A stretch of 42,677 nt of DNA from Fidelibacterota bacterium TCS52. Lineage in GTDB: Bacteria; Fidelibacterota; Fidelibacteria; Fidelibacterales; Fidelibacteraceae. The DNA lies in the NCBI GenBank assembly GCA_001577215.1, contig LSCC01000005.1, positions 1-42,677 on the forward strand, written 5' to 3'. How positions within the stretch are numbered: position 1 is the stretch's first letter; every line of letters starts with the position of its first letter. Of the stretch, positions 27,598 through 37,659 are shown piece after piece. The position numbers and the translations under genes are program-made. The notes below the pieces were generated by a model. That model saw only the letters and a program-made list of their open reading frames with translations. It searched no databases and was not told the origin of the DNA.

Positions 27598-29052
27598 ATG
27601 GGTAAAAAAATCACAATTGAGCCGGTAACACGAGTTGAAGGTCATGGAAAAGTAACCATACATTTAGATGATAATAATAATTTCAAACGGAGTAGATTGC
27701 ATATTGTAGAATTTCGTGGATTCGAGAAATTTATCCAGGGAAGACCTTATTGGGAAGCACCTGTGACGGTACAACGATTATGTGGAATATGTCCGGTTAG
27801 CCATCACTTGGCAGCAGCAAAAGCAATGGATGTTATTGTGGGAGCTGGAACTGGAGATGGGTTAACACCAACCGGTGAAAAAATGAGACGTTTAATGCAT
27901 TTTGGCCAGGTTTTTCAATCTCATGTTTTACATTTCTTCCATCTCGCTTCACCAGATTTGTTATTTGGAATTGATGGTGATCCGGCTATCAGAAATGTAA
28001 TTGGTATTGCAAAAATGCATAAAGAATTGGCAGTACAGGCAGTAATGATGCGTAAATATGGACAAGAAATTATCAAAGTTACAGCCGGTAAAAAAATTCA
28101 TGGAACAGGTGCAATTCCAGGTGGAATAAATAGACATCTTGAAATTCACAACAAAATATCATTGATCAACGGCCCTGATCCAATGAATATTGATAAAATG
28201 ATAGAATGGTCACTTGGTGGACTTGATTTTTTCAAAAACTATCACAAAGATCATAAAGATGTCATTGATAATTTTGCAGCATATCCTTCTAAACATCTTA
28301 GTATGGTACGAAAAGACGGTGCATTAGATCTTTATCATGGTGTTTTAAGAGCAATTGATTCTGAAGGAAATAAAATATTAAATGATGTTGATACGCAGGA
28401 TTATTTAAAACATATTGCTGAAGAAGTACGAAGTTGGAGCTATATGAAATTTCCTTATTTGAAAAAATATGGACCTAAAGACGGTTGGTATAGAGTTGGC
28501 CCTTTAGCTCGTTTGAATACCGTTGATTTTATTCCATCTCCATTGGCTCAAAAAGAATTTGAGATATTTCAGGCATATACTGATGGAAAACCTAATAATA
28601 TGTCAATGCATTATCATTGGGCTCGTTTGATCGAAATTCTTCACTGTGCAGAAATGATGAAAGAATTACTAAATGATCCGAATTTAATGAAAGGTGAATT
28701 AGTTACAAAAGGTAAAAAAGGAAATGAAGGGATTGGAGTATTGGAAGCACCTAGAGGAACACTATTTCATCATTATAAAATCAACAAAGATGACCAAATC
28801 ACAATGGCCAACTTGATTGTTTCAACCACAAATAACAATATACCTATGAATCTCGCTGTAGAAAGTGCAGCCAAACAATTCATTTCTGGACAAGAAAAAA
28901 TCGATGAAGGAATGTTAAATGCAGTTGAAGTTGGTATTCGTGCTTATGATCCATGTTTGAGTTGTGCAACTCACGCAATCGGAAAATTACCATTACAAGT
29001 CAAACTTTATGATTCAAACAATAATTTGTTAGATATTAAAACAAAGGATTAA
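27598..29052 (+). CDS. hoxH: HoxH-like [NiFe]-hydrogenase large subunit
   Basis: N-terminal ITIEPVTRVEGHGKVTIHL, L1 RLCGICPVSHHLAAAKAMD, L2 AYDPCLSCATHAIGKLPLQV. Confidence 0.97.
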   Translation: MGKKITIEPVTRVEGHGKVTIHLDDNNNFKRSRLHIVEFRGFEKFIQGRPYWEAPVTVQRLCGICPVSHHLAAAKAMDVIVGAGTGDGLTPTGEKMRRLMHFGQVFQSHVLHFFHLASPDLLFGIDGDPAIRNVIGIAKMHKELAVQAVMMRKYGQEIIKVTAGKKIHGTGAIPGGINRHLEIHNKISLINGPDPMNIDKMIEWSLGGLDFFKNYHKDHKDVIDNFAAYPSKHLSMVRKDGALDLYHGVLRAIDSEGNKILNDVDTQDYLKHIAEEVRSWSYMKFPYLKKYGPKDGWYRVGPLARLNTVDFIPSPLAQKEFEIFQAYTDGKPNNMSMHYHWARLIEILHCAEMMKELLNDPNLMKGELVTKGKKGNEGIGVLEAPRGTLFHHYKINKDDQITMANLIVSTTNNNIPMNLAVESAAKQFISGQEKIDEGMLNAVEVGIRAYDPCLSCATHAIGKLPLQVKLYDSNNNLLDIKTKD

Positions 29053-29570
29053 TGAATAAATTACCTAAAATACTTTTCTATGGTTATGGAAATCCTGGAC
29101 GCCAAGATGATGGGGTTGGAGTTGCATTTACAGAACAAATAAGTGAATGGGTAAAAATGAAAGCTTGGCACAATATTGATTTTGATTCAAATTATCAACT
29201 TAATATTGAAGATGCAGATAATATTTCATCTTATGATTTAGTTATTTTCGCTGATGCTACGCAAGAGAAAAACATTTCAGATTTTGATATTGATTTAGTG
29301 AAGCCAAATCCTGAAGTTAACTTTACAATGCATGCAGTATCTCCCGGATTTATTCTTAATTTATGTTCTGAAATGAAAAAACAACTACCTCAAACATTTC
29401 TGCTACAAATCAAAGGATACGAGTGGGAATTTCAACAATCAATAAGTGAAAATGCAAAAGCAAATCTTCAAAAAGCATTAAAATTTATTAAAACAATTTT
29501 ATCAGATTTTTTAGTTAAATATAAGTATGGAACTGTTAATTTTAAAACATTTTTAAATCAAAAAACTTAA
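29052..29570 (+). CDS. Hydrogenase maturation protease (HoxW/HyaD family)
   Basis: ILFYGYGNPGRQDDGVGVAFTEQI, VIFADATQ, TMHAVSPGFIL, LLQIKGYEWEF. Adjoins the hoxH stop. Confidence 0.88.
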   Translation: MNKLPKILFYGYGNPGRQDDGVGVAFTEQISEWVKMKAWHNIDFDSNYQLNIEDADNISSYDLVIFADATQEKNISDFDIDLVKPNPEVNFTMHAVSPGFILNLCSEMKKQLPQTFLLQIKGYEWEFQQSISENAKANLQKALKFIKTILSDFLVKYKYGTVNFKTFLNQKT

Positions 29571-29585
29571 TAAAGGAGAATTAAA

Positions 29586-30044
29586 ATGGAAGTTCAAGAT
29601 ATTCTTAAGAAAAAAGGGACAAAAATATACACAGTTGGACCTGACGATGAAATTTGTAAAGCATTAAAAATTATGAACAAGCATAATATTGGTTCTGTTA
29701 TGATCGTAAAAGATGAAGAAGTGTATGGAATTATTACTGAAAGAGATATTCTTCGTTTTTTATATTACAAAGATTGTCGTAAAGCTAATAGTGATACAAG
29801 TGAAATAAGTATGAAAGTTTCAGATCATATGACTAAAAGGGACAACCTTATTACTGCCAAATTAAATGCTAAAATCGATACCGTAATGGAACAAATGAAT
29901 AAACATAAAGTACGCCGTATTCCAGTAATGGAAAATGGTAAACTTTTTGGTATAGTTGGTATTCGTGATATTCTAAAAGCAGTGCTTTATATTACAGTTA
30001 AAAGAAGAGAAATCTTAGAAGATTATATTACATCAGTATATTAG
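29586..30044 (+). CDS. Tandem CBS-domain protein
   Basis: Two CBS repeats (NIGSVMIVKDEEVYGIITERDILR; VRRIPVMENGKLFGIVGIRDILKAVL); RBS aaaggag. Confidence 0.9.
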   Translation: MEVQDILKKKGTKIYTVGPDDEICKALKIMNKHNIGSVMIVKDEEVYGIITERDILRFLYYKDCRKANSDTSEISMKVSDHMTKRDNLITAKLNAKIDTVMEQMNKHKVRRIPVMENGKLFGIVGIRDILKAVLYITVKRREILEDYITSVY

Positions 30045-30132
30045 AACACAACTTTTCTAATAATTTTATAAAAATAATCAACTATTTTTCTCCAAAGTAT
30101 TTTTTTTGGAAAAAAAATTGATAATCATAAAC

Positions 30133-30160
30133 AAAACAAGGGAGTATACTCCCTTGTTTT
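30133..30160. terminator. Bidirectional hairpin terminator between convergent genes
   Basis: Perfect 28-nt palindrome AAAACAAGGGAGTATACTCCCTTGTTTT with A/T tracts on both sides, between the CBS gene (+) and the DDAH-like gene (-). Confidence 0.85.
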
Positions 30161-30182
30161 TATAATAGTGTGATTTATAAAA

Positions 30183-30941
30183 TCAAAATCTAAGCGATAA
30201 ACAAGTTAATCCGCCATCCATTTTCATAAATTCAGACATTCCCAATTCGATGATTTCATTGTTCAATTTTTCTAATTTCTTTTTTGTTTCCTCATATCCT
30301 TTTGGAATCAATATTTTCCCATTAATATTTAAACAATTAGCAGAATAATTTTCGTTTTCTGATACAATTATTTTTTTATAAGAATTGAAAATAGGCAAAC
30401 TAACCAATTTTTCTTGTATAATTATTACTCCATTACCTAAATAATTTATACCTGACTTTAAATGTAAAATTTCATCAACTTGGACAACTGATGAAGTATA
30501 ACCATATTTAGAAAATAGTAATCTTAATTGATCAATTCCATTCAAATTAGTTCTCTTAGAGTATCCAAGATAAAAATGGTTATCTATTCTTAGAATATCA
30601 CCCCCATCAACTTTGCCACGAGGAGTAATTTGTTCAATTTTTCTAAAATCAGCTAATATATATTTAATTTCTTTTGTTTCATTGCGTCTTTTAATTTTAC
30701 CAGGTCTGGTAATAATTGCCATTTTTTCGGTTATAATTGCCGTATCTTCAACAAATTCTGCATCAGGATACCGCAAATCAGGTTTAAGTATAATTAATTT
30801 TAATCCACACTTTTCTAATATTTTACAATAATTGTCATGTTGAAATAGCGCTTTCTCATAATCAGGTGTTTGTGATTGAGATGAAATTCCATCAGCAAAA
30901 TTTATCCCTGGCTGTCTGACTATTGCATTTGATAAATTCAT
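30183..30941 (-). CDS. Dimethylarginine dimethylaminohydrolase / amidinotransferase-fold hydrolase
   Basis: NAIVRQPG, PDAEFVEDTAII, KVDGGDILRI, DEILHLKSGINYLG, and terminal Cys in DGGLTCLSLRF. Confidence 0.85.
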   Translation of the reverse strand: MNLSNAIVRQPGINFADGISSQSQTPDYEKALFQHDNYCKILEKCGLKLIILKPDLRYPDAEFVEDTAIITEKMAIITRPGKIKRRNETKEIKYILADFRKIEQITPRGKVDGGDILRIDNHFYLGYSKRTNLNGIDQLRLLFSKYGYTSSVVQVDEILHLKSGINYLGNGVIIIQEKLVSLPIFNSYKKIIVSENENYSANCLNINGKILIPKGYEETKKKLEKLNNEIIELGMSEFMKMDGGLTCLSLRF

Positions 30942-31062
30942 AAATTTTATCTGTGTTTAAAACTATTATTAAATATTTGTTTCTTGGATTCATTCTCTAA
31001 TTCTTATTTTAAAATTTCTTAAGTGCTTTTTTCGGCATATTCGATGATAAACATTTTTGTTA

Positions 31063-34056
31063 TCATCTTCCACAACACTTTTTATATTTCTTCCCACTTC
31101 CACAAGGACACGGATCATTTCTACCAACTTTTTTCGTTTTTCTTACAAAGGGTTGTTTTTTCTTTTTATCAGAGCTGTTAGAATTATTTTGACCTGTATT
31201 TTGGAAACCCATATTTGTTGAGGCTGCATGTTGAGTTGAAATTCTTTTATCTTGATCTGTATCCGGTTTTCCTTCCGTTTTTATTTCAGTTCTAAAAATT
31301 AATTGTAAAGAGTCATGATTAATTTTATCTAATAATTCTTTAAATAATCTAAACGCTTCCGATTTATATGCGATTAATGGATCCTTTTGCCCATAAGCTT
31401 GTAAACCAATCCCCTCTTTTACTTGGTCTAATTCAAAAAGATGTTCTTTCCATAATTTATCAATAGTTCTTAAATATGCCCATCTCTCCAGCTGTCTCAT
31501 TATTTCAGATGGAATAATTTCATTTTTTCTTTTATATGTATCTTTTGCCTTTTCAATTAATTTTTTCTTTAATAATTCCCTATTTATCTTTTTATCAAAT
31601 TCATCTTTGTGAATATCAGTCATTAATACACTTATCGCTTCTTGTCTTAATGCTTCCCAATTCCAATATTCCGTTTCAGGATGATCTGTAAATTGCATAA
31701 CAATTGCATCAATATATTCATTGATCATTGTATCTATTTCTTCCTGTAAATTACCTCCGTGTAATGCATAATTTCTCCTGTCATACACCACTTCTCTTTG
31801 TTGATTCATTACATCATCATATTCCAACAAATGTTTTCTAATTCCGAAATTTCGTTCTTCAACTTTTTTTTGTGCCTTTTCAATTGATCTTGAAATCATT
31901 GAATGTGTAATTACTTCACCATCGGAAATTCCTATTCTATCCATAATATTGCTTACTCTTTCACTACCGAATAGACGCATTAAATTATCTTCGAGTGATA
32001 GAAAAAATTGTGATTCACCGGCATCTCCCTGCCTTCCTGATCTACCTTTTAACTGCAAATCAATTCTTCTTGATTCATGTCTCTCAGTACCAATTATTTT
32101 TAATCCACCTAATTGTTTTACTTCATCGGTAATTTTAATATCGGTTCCTCTTCCAGCCATATTCGTAGCAATTGTAACTGCTCCGGAATTTCCTGCTCTT
32201 AAAACTATTTCTGCTTCTCGTTGATGTTGCTTTGCATTAAGTACATTATGAGGAATTTTTGTCCTTTTTAAAATCCTACTTATTGTTTCTGATACATCAA
32301 CTGTAATTGTTCCAACTAATACCGGCTGCCCCTTTTTATAACATCTTGATATTTCATTAATTATAGCAGTATATTTTTCTCTTTTTGTCTTATATATCAT
32401 GTCTTCTTTGTCATCACGAACACACGGCTTATTTGTAGGAATACTAACTACTTCTAATTTGTATATTTCCTGAAATTCATCTGCTTCAGTTATAGCCGTT
32501 CCTGTCATTCCGGCAAGTTTGTCATACATACGAAAATAATTTTGTAATGTAATGGTAGCTAATGTTTGATTTTGACCGGCAATTTTCACATTTTCTTTTG
32601 CTTCTATTGCTTGGTGTAAACCCTCACTATAACGCCTTCCTGGAAGTATTCTACCTGTAAACTCATCAACAATTAAAACCTTACCATCTTTGACAACATA
32701 ATCGACATCTTTTTCATGAAGTGAATACGCTCTTAATAATTGCTGCAAATTATGAATTGTTTCACTTCTTTTACTATGAAGACGTTGAATTTCATTCTTT
32801 TTTTCTTCTTTTTCCTTATGAGAAAGATCATTTTGTTCATCGATTTTCGCAAATTCATCTCCAATATCCGGAATAATAAATTGATTGGGATCATTCGGTG
32901 AAAGCAAATGTCTTCCCTTATCTGAAATATCTATTATATTACTTTTTTCATCAATTGAATAATAAAGTTCTTCTTCAACCTTTTCAATTTTTTTCTCTTG
33001 TAGATAAAACGATTCGGTATCAAATAAAAGTTTTTGCATTCCCGGTTCTTGCAATTTTTTCATTAATCTTTTATTTTTGGGTAAACCCTTGTGAGCAATT
33101 AACAATTTTGTTCCACGCTCAATCGCATCTGAATCTTCATCCATATCCTCAAACTCGGTCAGAATTTTAGATACTAATCTTTGCTGCGCTTTTACTAAAC
33201 CATTTATTGTTGGATTAAGCTTTTTAAACAATTCATTTGTATTTGATTTTACCGGACCGGAAATAATTAATGGAGTTCGCGCTTCATCAACAAGAACAGA
33301 ATCAACCTCATCAACAATAGTATAACAATAATCACGCTGAACCGTACCTTTTAGATCAACAGCCATATTATCACGCAAATAATCAAAACCAAATTCGTTA
33401 TTTGTTCCATATACAATATCACAATTATAATTCTCTTTTCTTAATTCATTAGGCATAGTATTAAGAATTTTTCCAACAGATAAACCTAAATATTTATAAA
33501 TTAAACCCATCCATTCGGCATCTCGTTCTGCTAAATAATCATTTACTGTAACTAAATGTACTCCTCTTTTTGTCAATGCATTTAAAAATATTGGCATTGT
33601 TGCAACTAGTGTTTTGCCTTCACCGGTTTTCATTTCTGCAATATCTCCTCTGTGCAATACTACTGCTCCTAACAACTGAACATCAAAAGGAACCATTTCC
33701 CATTTCATTTTATTTCCAACAACCATGAATTCTTTACCAAGAAGTTGTTTACAAGCAGTTTTCACCATTGCAAATGCCTCAACCATTAATTCATCTAAAA
33801 CAGATTGTTCGGCTCTATATATCTCTTTATCTATTTTTTCAGATTCAAAATTTTCTGCTTCAGCTTTTTCCCTAGCCTCTTCCCTTTTATTATCAATATA
33901 TTCTATCATCTCTACAGTACGATTTTTTAAATCGTCTTGATTCCAATCAGCAATTTGTTCATACTTACTATTTATTTCATTAATATAATGTTCAATATCC
34001 TTTAAATATCTCTCTGAACTTGTACCAAACATTTTTTTTAATAAATTATTAAACAT
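31063..34056 (-). CDS. secA: Preprotein translocase ATPase SecA
   Basis: [74 protein letters not shown]-terminal SEC-C motif [17 protein letters not shown]. Confidence 0.98.
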   Translation of the reverse strand: MFNNLLKKMFGTSSERYLKDIEHYINEINSKYEQIADWNQDDLKNRTVEMIEYIDNKREEAREKAEAENFESEKIDKEIYRAEQSVLDELMVEAFAMVKTACKQLLGKEFMVVGNKMKWEMVPFDVQLLGAVVLHRGDIAEMKTGEGKTLVATMPIFLNALTKRGVHLVTVNDYLAERDAEWMGLIYKYLGLSVGKILNTMPNELRKENYNCDIVYGTNNEFGFDYLRDNMAVDLKGTVQRDYCYTIVDEVDSVLVDEARTPLIISGPVKSNTNELFKKLNPTINGLVKAQQRLVSKILTEFEDMDEDSDAIERGTKLLIAHKGLPKNKRLMKKLQEPGMQKLLFDTESFYLQEKKIEKVEEELYYSIDEKSNIIDISDKGRHLLSPNDPNQFIIPDIGDEFAKIDEQNDLSHKEKEEKKNEIQRLHSKRSETIHNLQQLLRAYSLHEKDVDYVVKDGKVLIVDEFTGRILPGRRYSEGLHQAIEAKENVKIAGQNQTLATITLQNYFRMYDKLAGMTGTAITEADEFQEIYKLEVVSIPTNKPCVRDDKEDMIYKTKREKYTAIINEISRCYKKGQPVLVGTITVDVSETISRILKRTKIPHNVLNAKQHQREAEIVLRAGNSGAVTIATNMAGRGTDIKITDEVKQLGGLKIIGTERHESRRIDLQLKGRSGRQGDAGESQFFLSLEDNLMRLFGSERVSNIMDRIGISDGEVITHSMISRSIEKAQKKVEERNFGIRKHLLEYDDVMNQQREVVYDRRNYALHGGNLQEEIDTMINEYIDAIVMQFTDHPETEYWNWEALRQEAISVLMTDIHKDEFDKKINRELLKKKLIEKAKDTYKRKNEIIPSEIMRQLERWAYLRTIDKLWKEHLFELDQVKEGIGLQAYGQKDPLIAYKSEAFRLFKELLDKINHDSLQLIFRTEIKTEGKPDTDQDKRISTQHAASTNMGFQNTGQNNSNSSDKKKKQPFVRKTKKVGRNDPCPCGSGKKYKKCCGR

Positions 34057-34084
34057 AAATTATCCTTATTCAAATACTTTTAAA

Positions 34085-34546
34085 TTATTCTTTTTCTTCT
34101 AAATCAATTTCGGGTAATAATTTGCCTTCTTTAATAAAATCATGATAGATGCTGTCAAGCATCCCATTAATAAATATATGACTATCATCTGTAGAATAAT
34201 TATTTCCTAATTCAATTGCTTCAGCGATCGTAACTCTTGATGGAACATCATCACAATATAATAATTCAGCAATTGATTGTCTTAATATTATTTTATCTAA
34301 TAAAGCAATTCTATCAAAATTCCAATTTTTGGCTCTTTGCTTAATTTTATCATCAATTATTTCCATATTTCTAATCGTTTTAATGACCAAAAAGTTTAAA
34401 AATTCTTCATCATATTCTTTTGCTATTTCTGAATCTATATTAGTAATAGTATTATTAATTATCTGGTCAATTGGATTTGAAGTCATTATATAAGAATATA
34501 ATACTTGCAAACATAATTCTCTTGAGTGGCGTCTATTAATTTTCAT
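34085..34546 (-). CDS. nusB: Transcription antitermination factor NusB
   Basis: RRHSRELCLQVLYSYIM; NWNFDRIALLDKIILRQSIAELL; VTIAEAIELGNNYSTDDSHIFINGMLDSI. Confidence 0.9.
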   Translation of the reverse strand: MKINRRHSRELCLQVLYSYIMTSNPIDQIINNTITNIDSEIAKEYDEEFLNFLVIKTIRNMEIIDDKIKQRAKNWNFDRIALLDKIILRQSIAELLYCDDVPSRVTIAEAIELGNNYSTDDSHIFINGMLDSIYHDFIKEGKLLPEIDLEEKE

Positions 34547-34681
34547 TGATCATTCCTAAAATATATTTTTAATTAAAATAGCATATAATATCTTTTCATA
34601 TTTACAATTTTACAAAAATTCATTCAATAAAACAATACACATTTTATTTTTTTATTATTTGACAAAGTAGAATTCTGTTGA

Positions 34682-34709
34682 ATTATAAATAATAATTTAA
34701 CTTTGTCAA
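34682..34709 (-). promoter_or_regulatory. Putative promoter reading toward nusB-secA: TTGACA-N16-TATAAT (minus strand)
   Basis: Reverse complement reads ttgaca aagttaaattattatt tataat; ~136 nt upstream of the nusB start. Confidence 0.55.
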
Positions 34710-34718
34710 TAATAACAA

Positions 34719-35987
34719 TTATTTTGATCTATTAATTTCACCTGCTTTTGTTAGAGCATATTTTGTTAATATCGGACCAATGATCTCAAAGAATATACAA
34801 GTCGCAGTAATTGTTGTAATTACTACCGCTCCAATGTAATCTCCAGATGCCATCTCTTTCCCATTAATTATTGCACCCAATCCTTTAAAATCGTGTTTTA
34901 CAATAAGAGCTAAACCAATTGCAACACCCGCTTGCGATAAAATTCCTAATCCTACATATTTTCTAATATTTTTATTTACTTTGCCAAAATATGCACCAAG
35001 TTTTGAGCCAAAAATCAACCCGCCTGACCTTGCAATCACATATAATATTCCCAATATTCCTAATGAAGGAAGTGCTTTAATATGTAAATTTGCCCCTGCT
35101 AAAGTAAAAAATAAAATGAAGAGTAATGGCATAAAAACAGGTAATCTTTCACTAATTTTACGCACAATGGAAAATCCCTGTGTATTTACAATTATCATTC
35201 CAACAACCATATTAGTTAGTATTATTGATATATGAAAAATATGACTTATTCCAACAGAAATAAAAATAAAAGCAAGCAATATTATCAGAATATCACTTGA
35301 ATTTTCTAGTTTTCTCACTAATAAACTTATGATGATAGAAAATCCGCCACCAATAGCCAAACTAATTAATATCTCTTTAAATGGTGGCCAGATCAATTCA
35401 AAAAAATTAACAGTATCTATTCCTGTTTGATGCATTAAAATTGAGCGGGCAATTGCTGCAGCAAAACCAAAAATAATTATTCCAAGTCCATCATCAAATC
35501 CAACAATTGCATAAAGTGACTTTGTCAATGTTCCTCTTGCTTTGTATTCATGAATAACGGCAACAGTTCCGGCAGGTGCACTTGCCGGAGCAATTCCTCC
35601 GAAAATCAAAGCCAATGGTAAATTTCCTGTATATAATAAAACAGCTGTAAAGACCAAAATAAATGCTCCGAACGATTCAATAAAAATTACCCAAACAATT
35701 CCACTTCCTAATTTTTTAAGCGAAGATAATTTTAATTCAAGACCAATTGATAATGCAACTAATGCTAATGCTATTTCCGTAATAAATGACAATGATAATT
35801 GAACTGATTCATTTAATAAATTTAAAAGCGAAGGTCCAAAGACCACACCTAAGATCATATATCCAATTAATGAAGGTAGTTTAATATATTTCATATTTCT
35901 ACCAATATAGAAACTTATCAATACAACTATTCCAACTATCAATAATATCGGTAATGACAAATTTAAATCAGCAAAAAACGACTGCAT
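34719..35987 (-). CDS. CPA2-type cation:proton antiporter (NhaP/KefB-like membrane domain)
   Basis: ~12 TM; YIKLPSLIGYMILGVVFGPSLLN, IALALVALSIGLELKLSSLKKLG, GGIAPASAPAGTVAVIHEY, VGFDDGLGIIIFGFAAAIA. Confidence 0.85.
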   Translation of the reverse strand: MQSFFADLNLSLPILLIVGIVVLISFYIGRNMKYIKLPSLIGYMILGVVFGPSLLNLLNESVQLSLSFITEIALALVALSIGLELKLSSLKKLGSGIVWVIFIESFGAFILVFTAVLLYTGNLPLALIFGGIAPASAPAGTVAVIHEYKARGTLTKSLYAIVGFDDGLGIIIFGFAAAIARSILMHQTGIDTVNFFELIWPPFKEILISLAIGGGFSIIISLLVRKLENSSDILIILLAFIFISVGISHIFHISIILTNMVVGMIIVNTQGFSIVRKISERLPVFMPLLFILFFTLAGANLHIKALPSLGILGILYVIARSGGLIFGSKLGAYFGKVNKNIRKYVGLGILSQAGVAIGLALIVKHDFKGLGAIINGKEMASGDYIGAVVITTITATCIFFEIIGPILTKYALTKAGEINRSK

Positions 35988-36005
35988 TATTTCCCTTTAA
36001 TAATT

Positions 36006-36818
36006 TTATAAATTTATTGAACCGCTGATATAAGAAATTTCTTGCGATAGAATCAATACACCTGTATCTTTATCAAGTGAATCAATAATTAAATTTAATT
36101 TTCTTAATGTGTCATTAGCAAAGGTGTTATTAACAATTGCTAAAACAATTCTATTGAATCCTTTTTTTTCTTCATTCCAAAAATGAGAAAATAGTGGCAT
36201 AGAATACAAATATTTACTTGCATTTTCAGCATCTATAACTGACAAAAAACAATCATGTATTTCTGTGAAAATATTCATAATATCATAAAAAGCATCTTCA
36301 TTTTGAATAATTATTGTAAATTTTGTGTACTTTTTTTCTTTTTGTCCATCTTTCTCTTTACCTAACACTTTAGAAAAAATATTAATTATTTGCTCAGACG
36401 AACTTGATTCTAATATTTTTTTAATATTTTCAGATTGTTGTAAAATTTTTGAAATATTTGATAAAATTCTAATGTGTTCATTTTTCTTTTCTTTTGGAGC
36501 TATTATATATGATAATATTTTCGCTTCTTTTCCATCAATAGAATCATAATCAACTCCATCGGGGACAACTAATACACCTATAACAAAATCAGAAATATTT
36601 TCAATTGTACAATGTGGAATAGCAATTCCATTTCCAAAACCGGTTGAACCGACATTTTCCCTATCTGCCAATGCTTTATAAATTGTTTTCTCTTTAACAT
36701 TTTTTAATATTGGATCACTTTTTGCTAAACGAGCAATTTCTTTTAGTACTTCATCTTTTTTGTCTGCTTTAAAATTCAATTTAACACAAGGATCTTTTAA
36801 ATAATTTGAGAAATTCAT
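36006..36818 (-). CDS. PTS EIIA (PtsN/fructose-type)-like protein with a C-terminal domain of unidentified type
   Basis: ALADRENVGSTGFGNGIAIPHCTIE (EIIA active-site His region). ATG at 36818 has RBS aaaggaa and is preferred over the track start at 36845. Confidence 0.8.
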   Translation of the reverse strand: MNFSNYLKDPCVKLNFKADKKDEVLKEIARLAKSDPILKNVKEKTIYKALADRENVGSTGFGNGIAIPHCTIENISDFVIGVLVVPDGVDYDSIDGKEAKILSYIIAPKEKKNEHIRILSNISKILQQSENIKKILESSSSEQIINIFSKVLGKEKDGQKEKKYTKFTIIIQNEDAFYDIMNIFTEIHDCFLSVIDAENASKYLYSMPLFSHFWNEEKKGFNRIVLAIVNNTFANDTLRKLNLIIDSLDKDTGVLILSQEISYISGSINL

Positions 36819-36832
36819 AATTATTCCTTTTT

Positions 36833-37183
36833 TTATTTTCCCCACTCTTTTATAAATTTAATCTCAATAAACTGATGAATCGGGTAGAACACAAATAATA
36901 TTAAAATAAACGGAATTGGTTTTACTACACCAAAATGAATTAATAAATATGTAGATAATATTATAAATACTATTCTTACTAAAATACTTTTAAAAATCAA
37001 TTTCATCATTCGATGGAATTCTTTTTTCGATAACATAATAAAAATAAAATATCCAGAAATAGCATTAATTAAGCTAACAATTCCGGCTAATAATACATCT
37101 ATGAAATATTTACTGCCAAAAATCACAGTTACAAGGATAATAATTATTACTGTAATTGTGAAATTAATTATATTCAGTTTCAT
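36833..37183 (-). CDS. Small 4-TM protein, possibly AtpI/ATP-synthase-I-like
   Basis: 116 aa, hydrophobic; adjacent to V-ATPase subunit K; pattern DVLLAGIVSLINAISGYFIF...IFKSILVRIVFIIL. Confidence 0.5.
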   Translation of the reverse strand: MKLNIINFTITVIIIILVTVIFGSKYFIDVLLAGIVSLINAISGYFIFIMLSKKEFHRMMKLIFKSILVRIVFIILSTYLLIHFGVVKPIPFILILFVFYPIHQFIEIKFIKEWGK

Positions 37184-37184
37184 T

Positions 37185-37631
37185 TTATTTAGGTAATGCA
37201 GTCATGGCAAAAACCATAACAAATAGTGCAACAGTTTCAATTACACCTAAAACCATGATATAGTTTCCGAAACCTTTGCCTGTTTCACCTAATGCATCAG
37301 ATGCCCTTGCTCCTGCTTTTCCTTGAAAAAATGCACTTAACCCCATCGCAATTCCACTAAATATTCCAATCAATATACCGTAAATCACAGTATCTGCAGT
37401 CCAATGTACCTTTTGAATTGCATTTCTTAATATCATACCATAAATAGTTTGAGATAATGGTGCACCAACAAACGCAATTAAAATAAAAGGAGCTGCTTTA
37501 TTATTAATAAATGCCTTTTTCCAAGCTCCTATTGCTGCCATTCCTGCCACACCTGTTCCTAATGCAGATCCCATCGCTGCTAATGTTAACGAGGTATTTA
37601 AATCCCCGATTTTCTGAAAAAATAAATCCAT
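37185..37631 (-). CDS. ntpK: V-type ATP synthase subunit K (rotor ring proteolipid)
   Basis: Two-hairpin proteolipid: AAMGSALGTGVAGMAAIGAW, GAPLSQTIYGMIL, GLSAFFQGKAGA, LGVIETVALFVMVFAM. Confidence 0.92.
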   Translation of the reverse strand: MDLFFQKIGDLNTSLTLAAMGSALGTGVAGMAAIGAWKKAFINNKAAPFILIAFVGAPLSQTIYGMILRNAIQKVHWTADTVIYGILIGIFSGIAMGLSAFFQGKAGARASDALGETGKGFGNYIMVLGVIETVALFVMVFAMTALPK

Positions 37632-37659
37632 TACTACTCCTTAATTAATAATTACTTTT

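Noticed and set aside
33000-33200. Unusual insertion inside SecA
   Set aside because: A large insertion at this point of SecA is known in FCB-type lineages; useful as a lineage hint but not novel.
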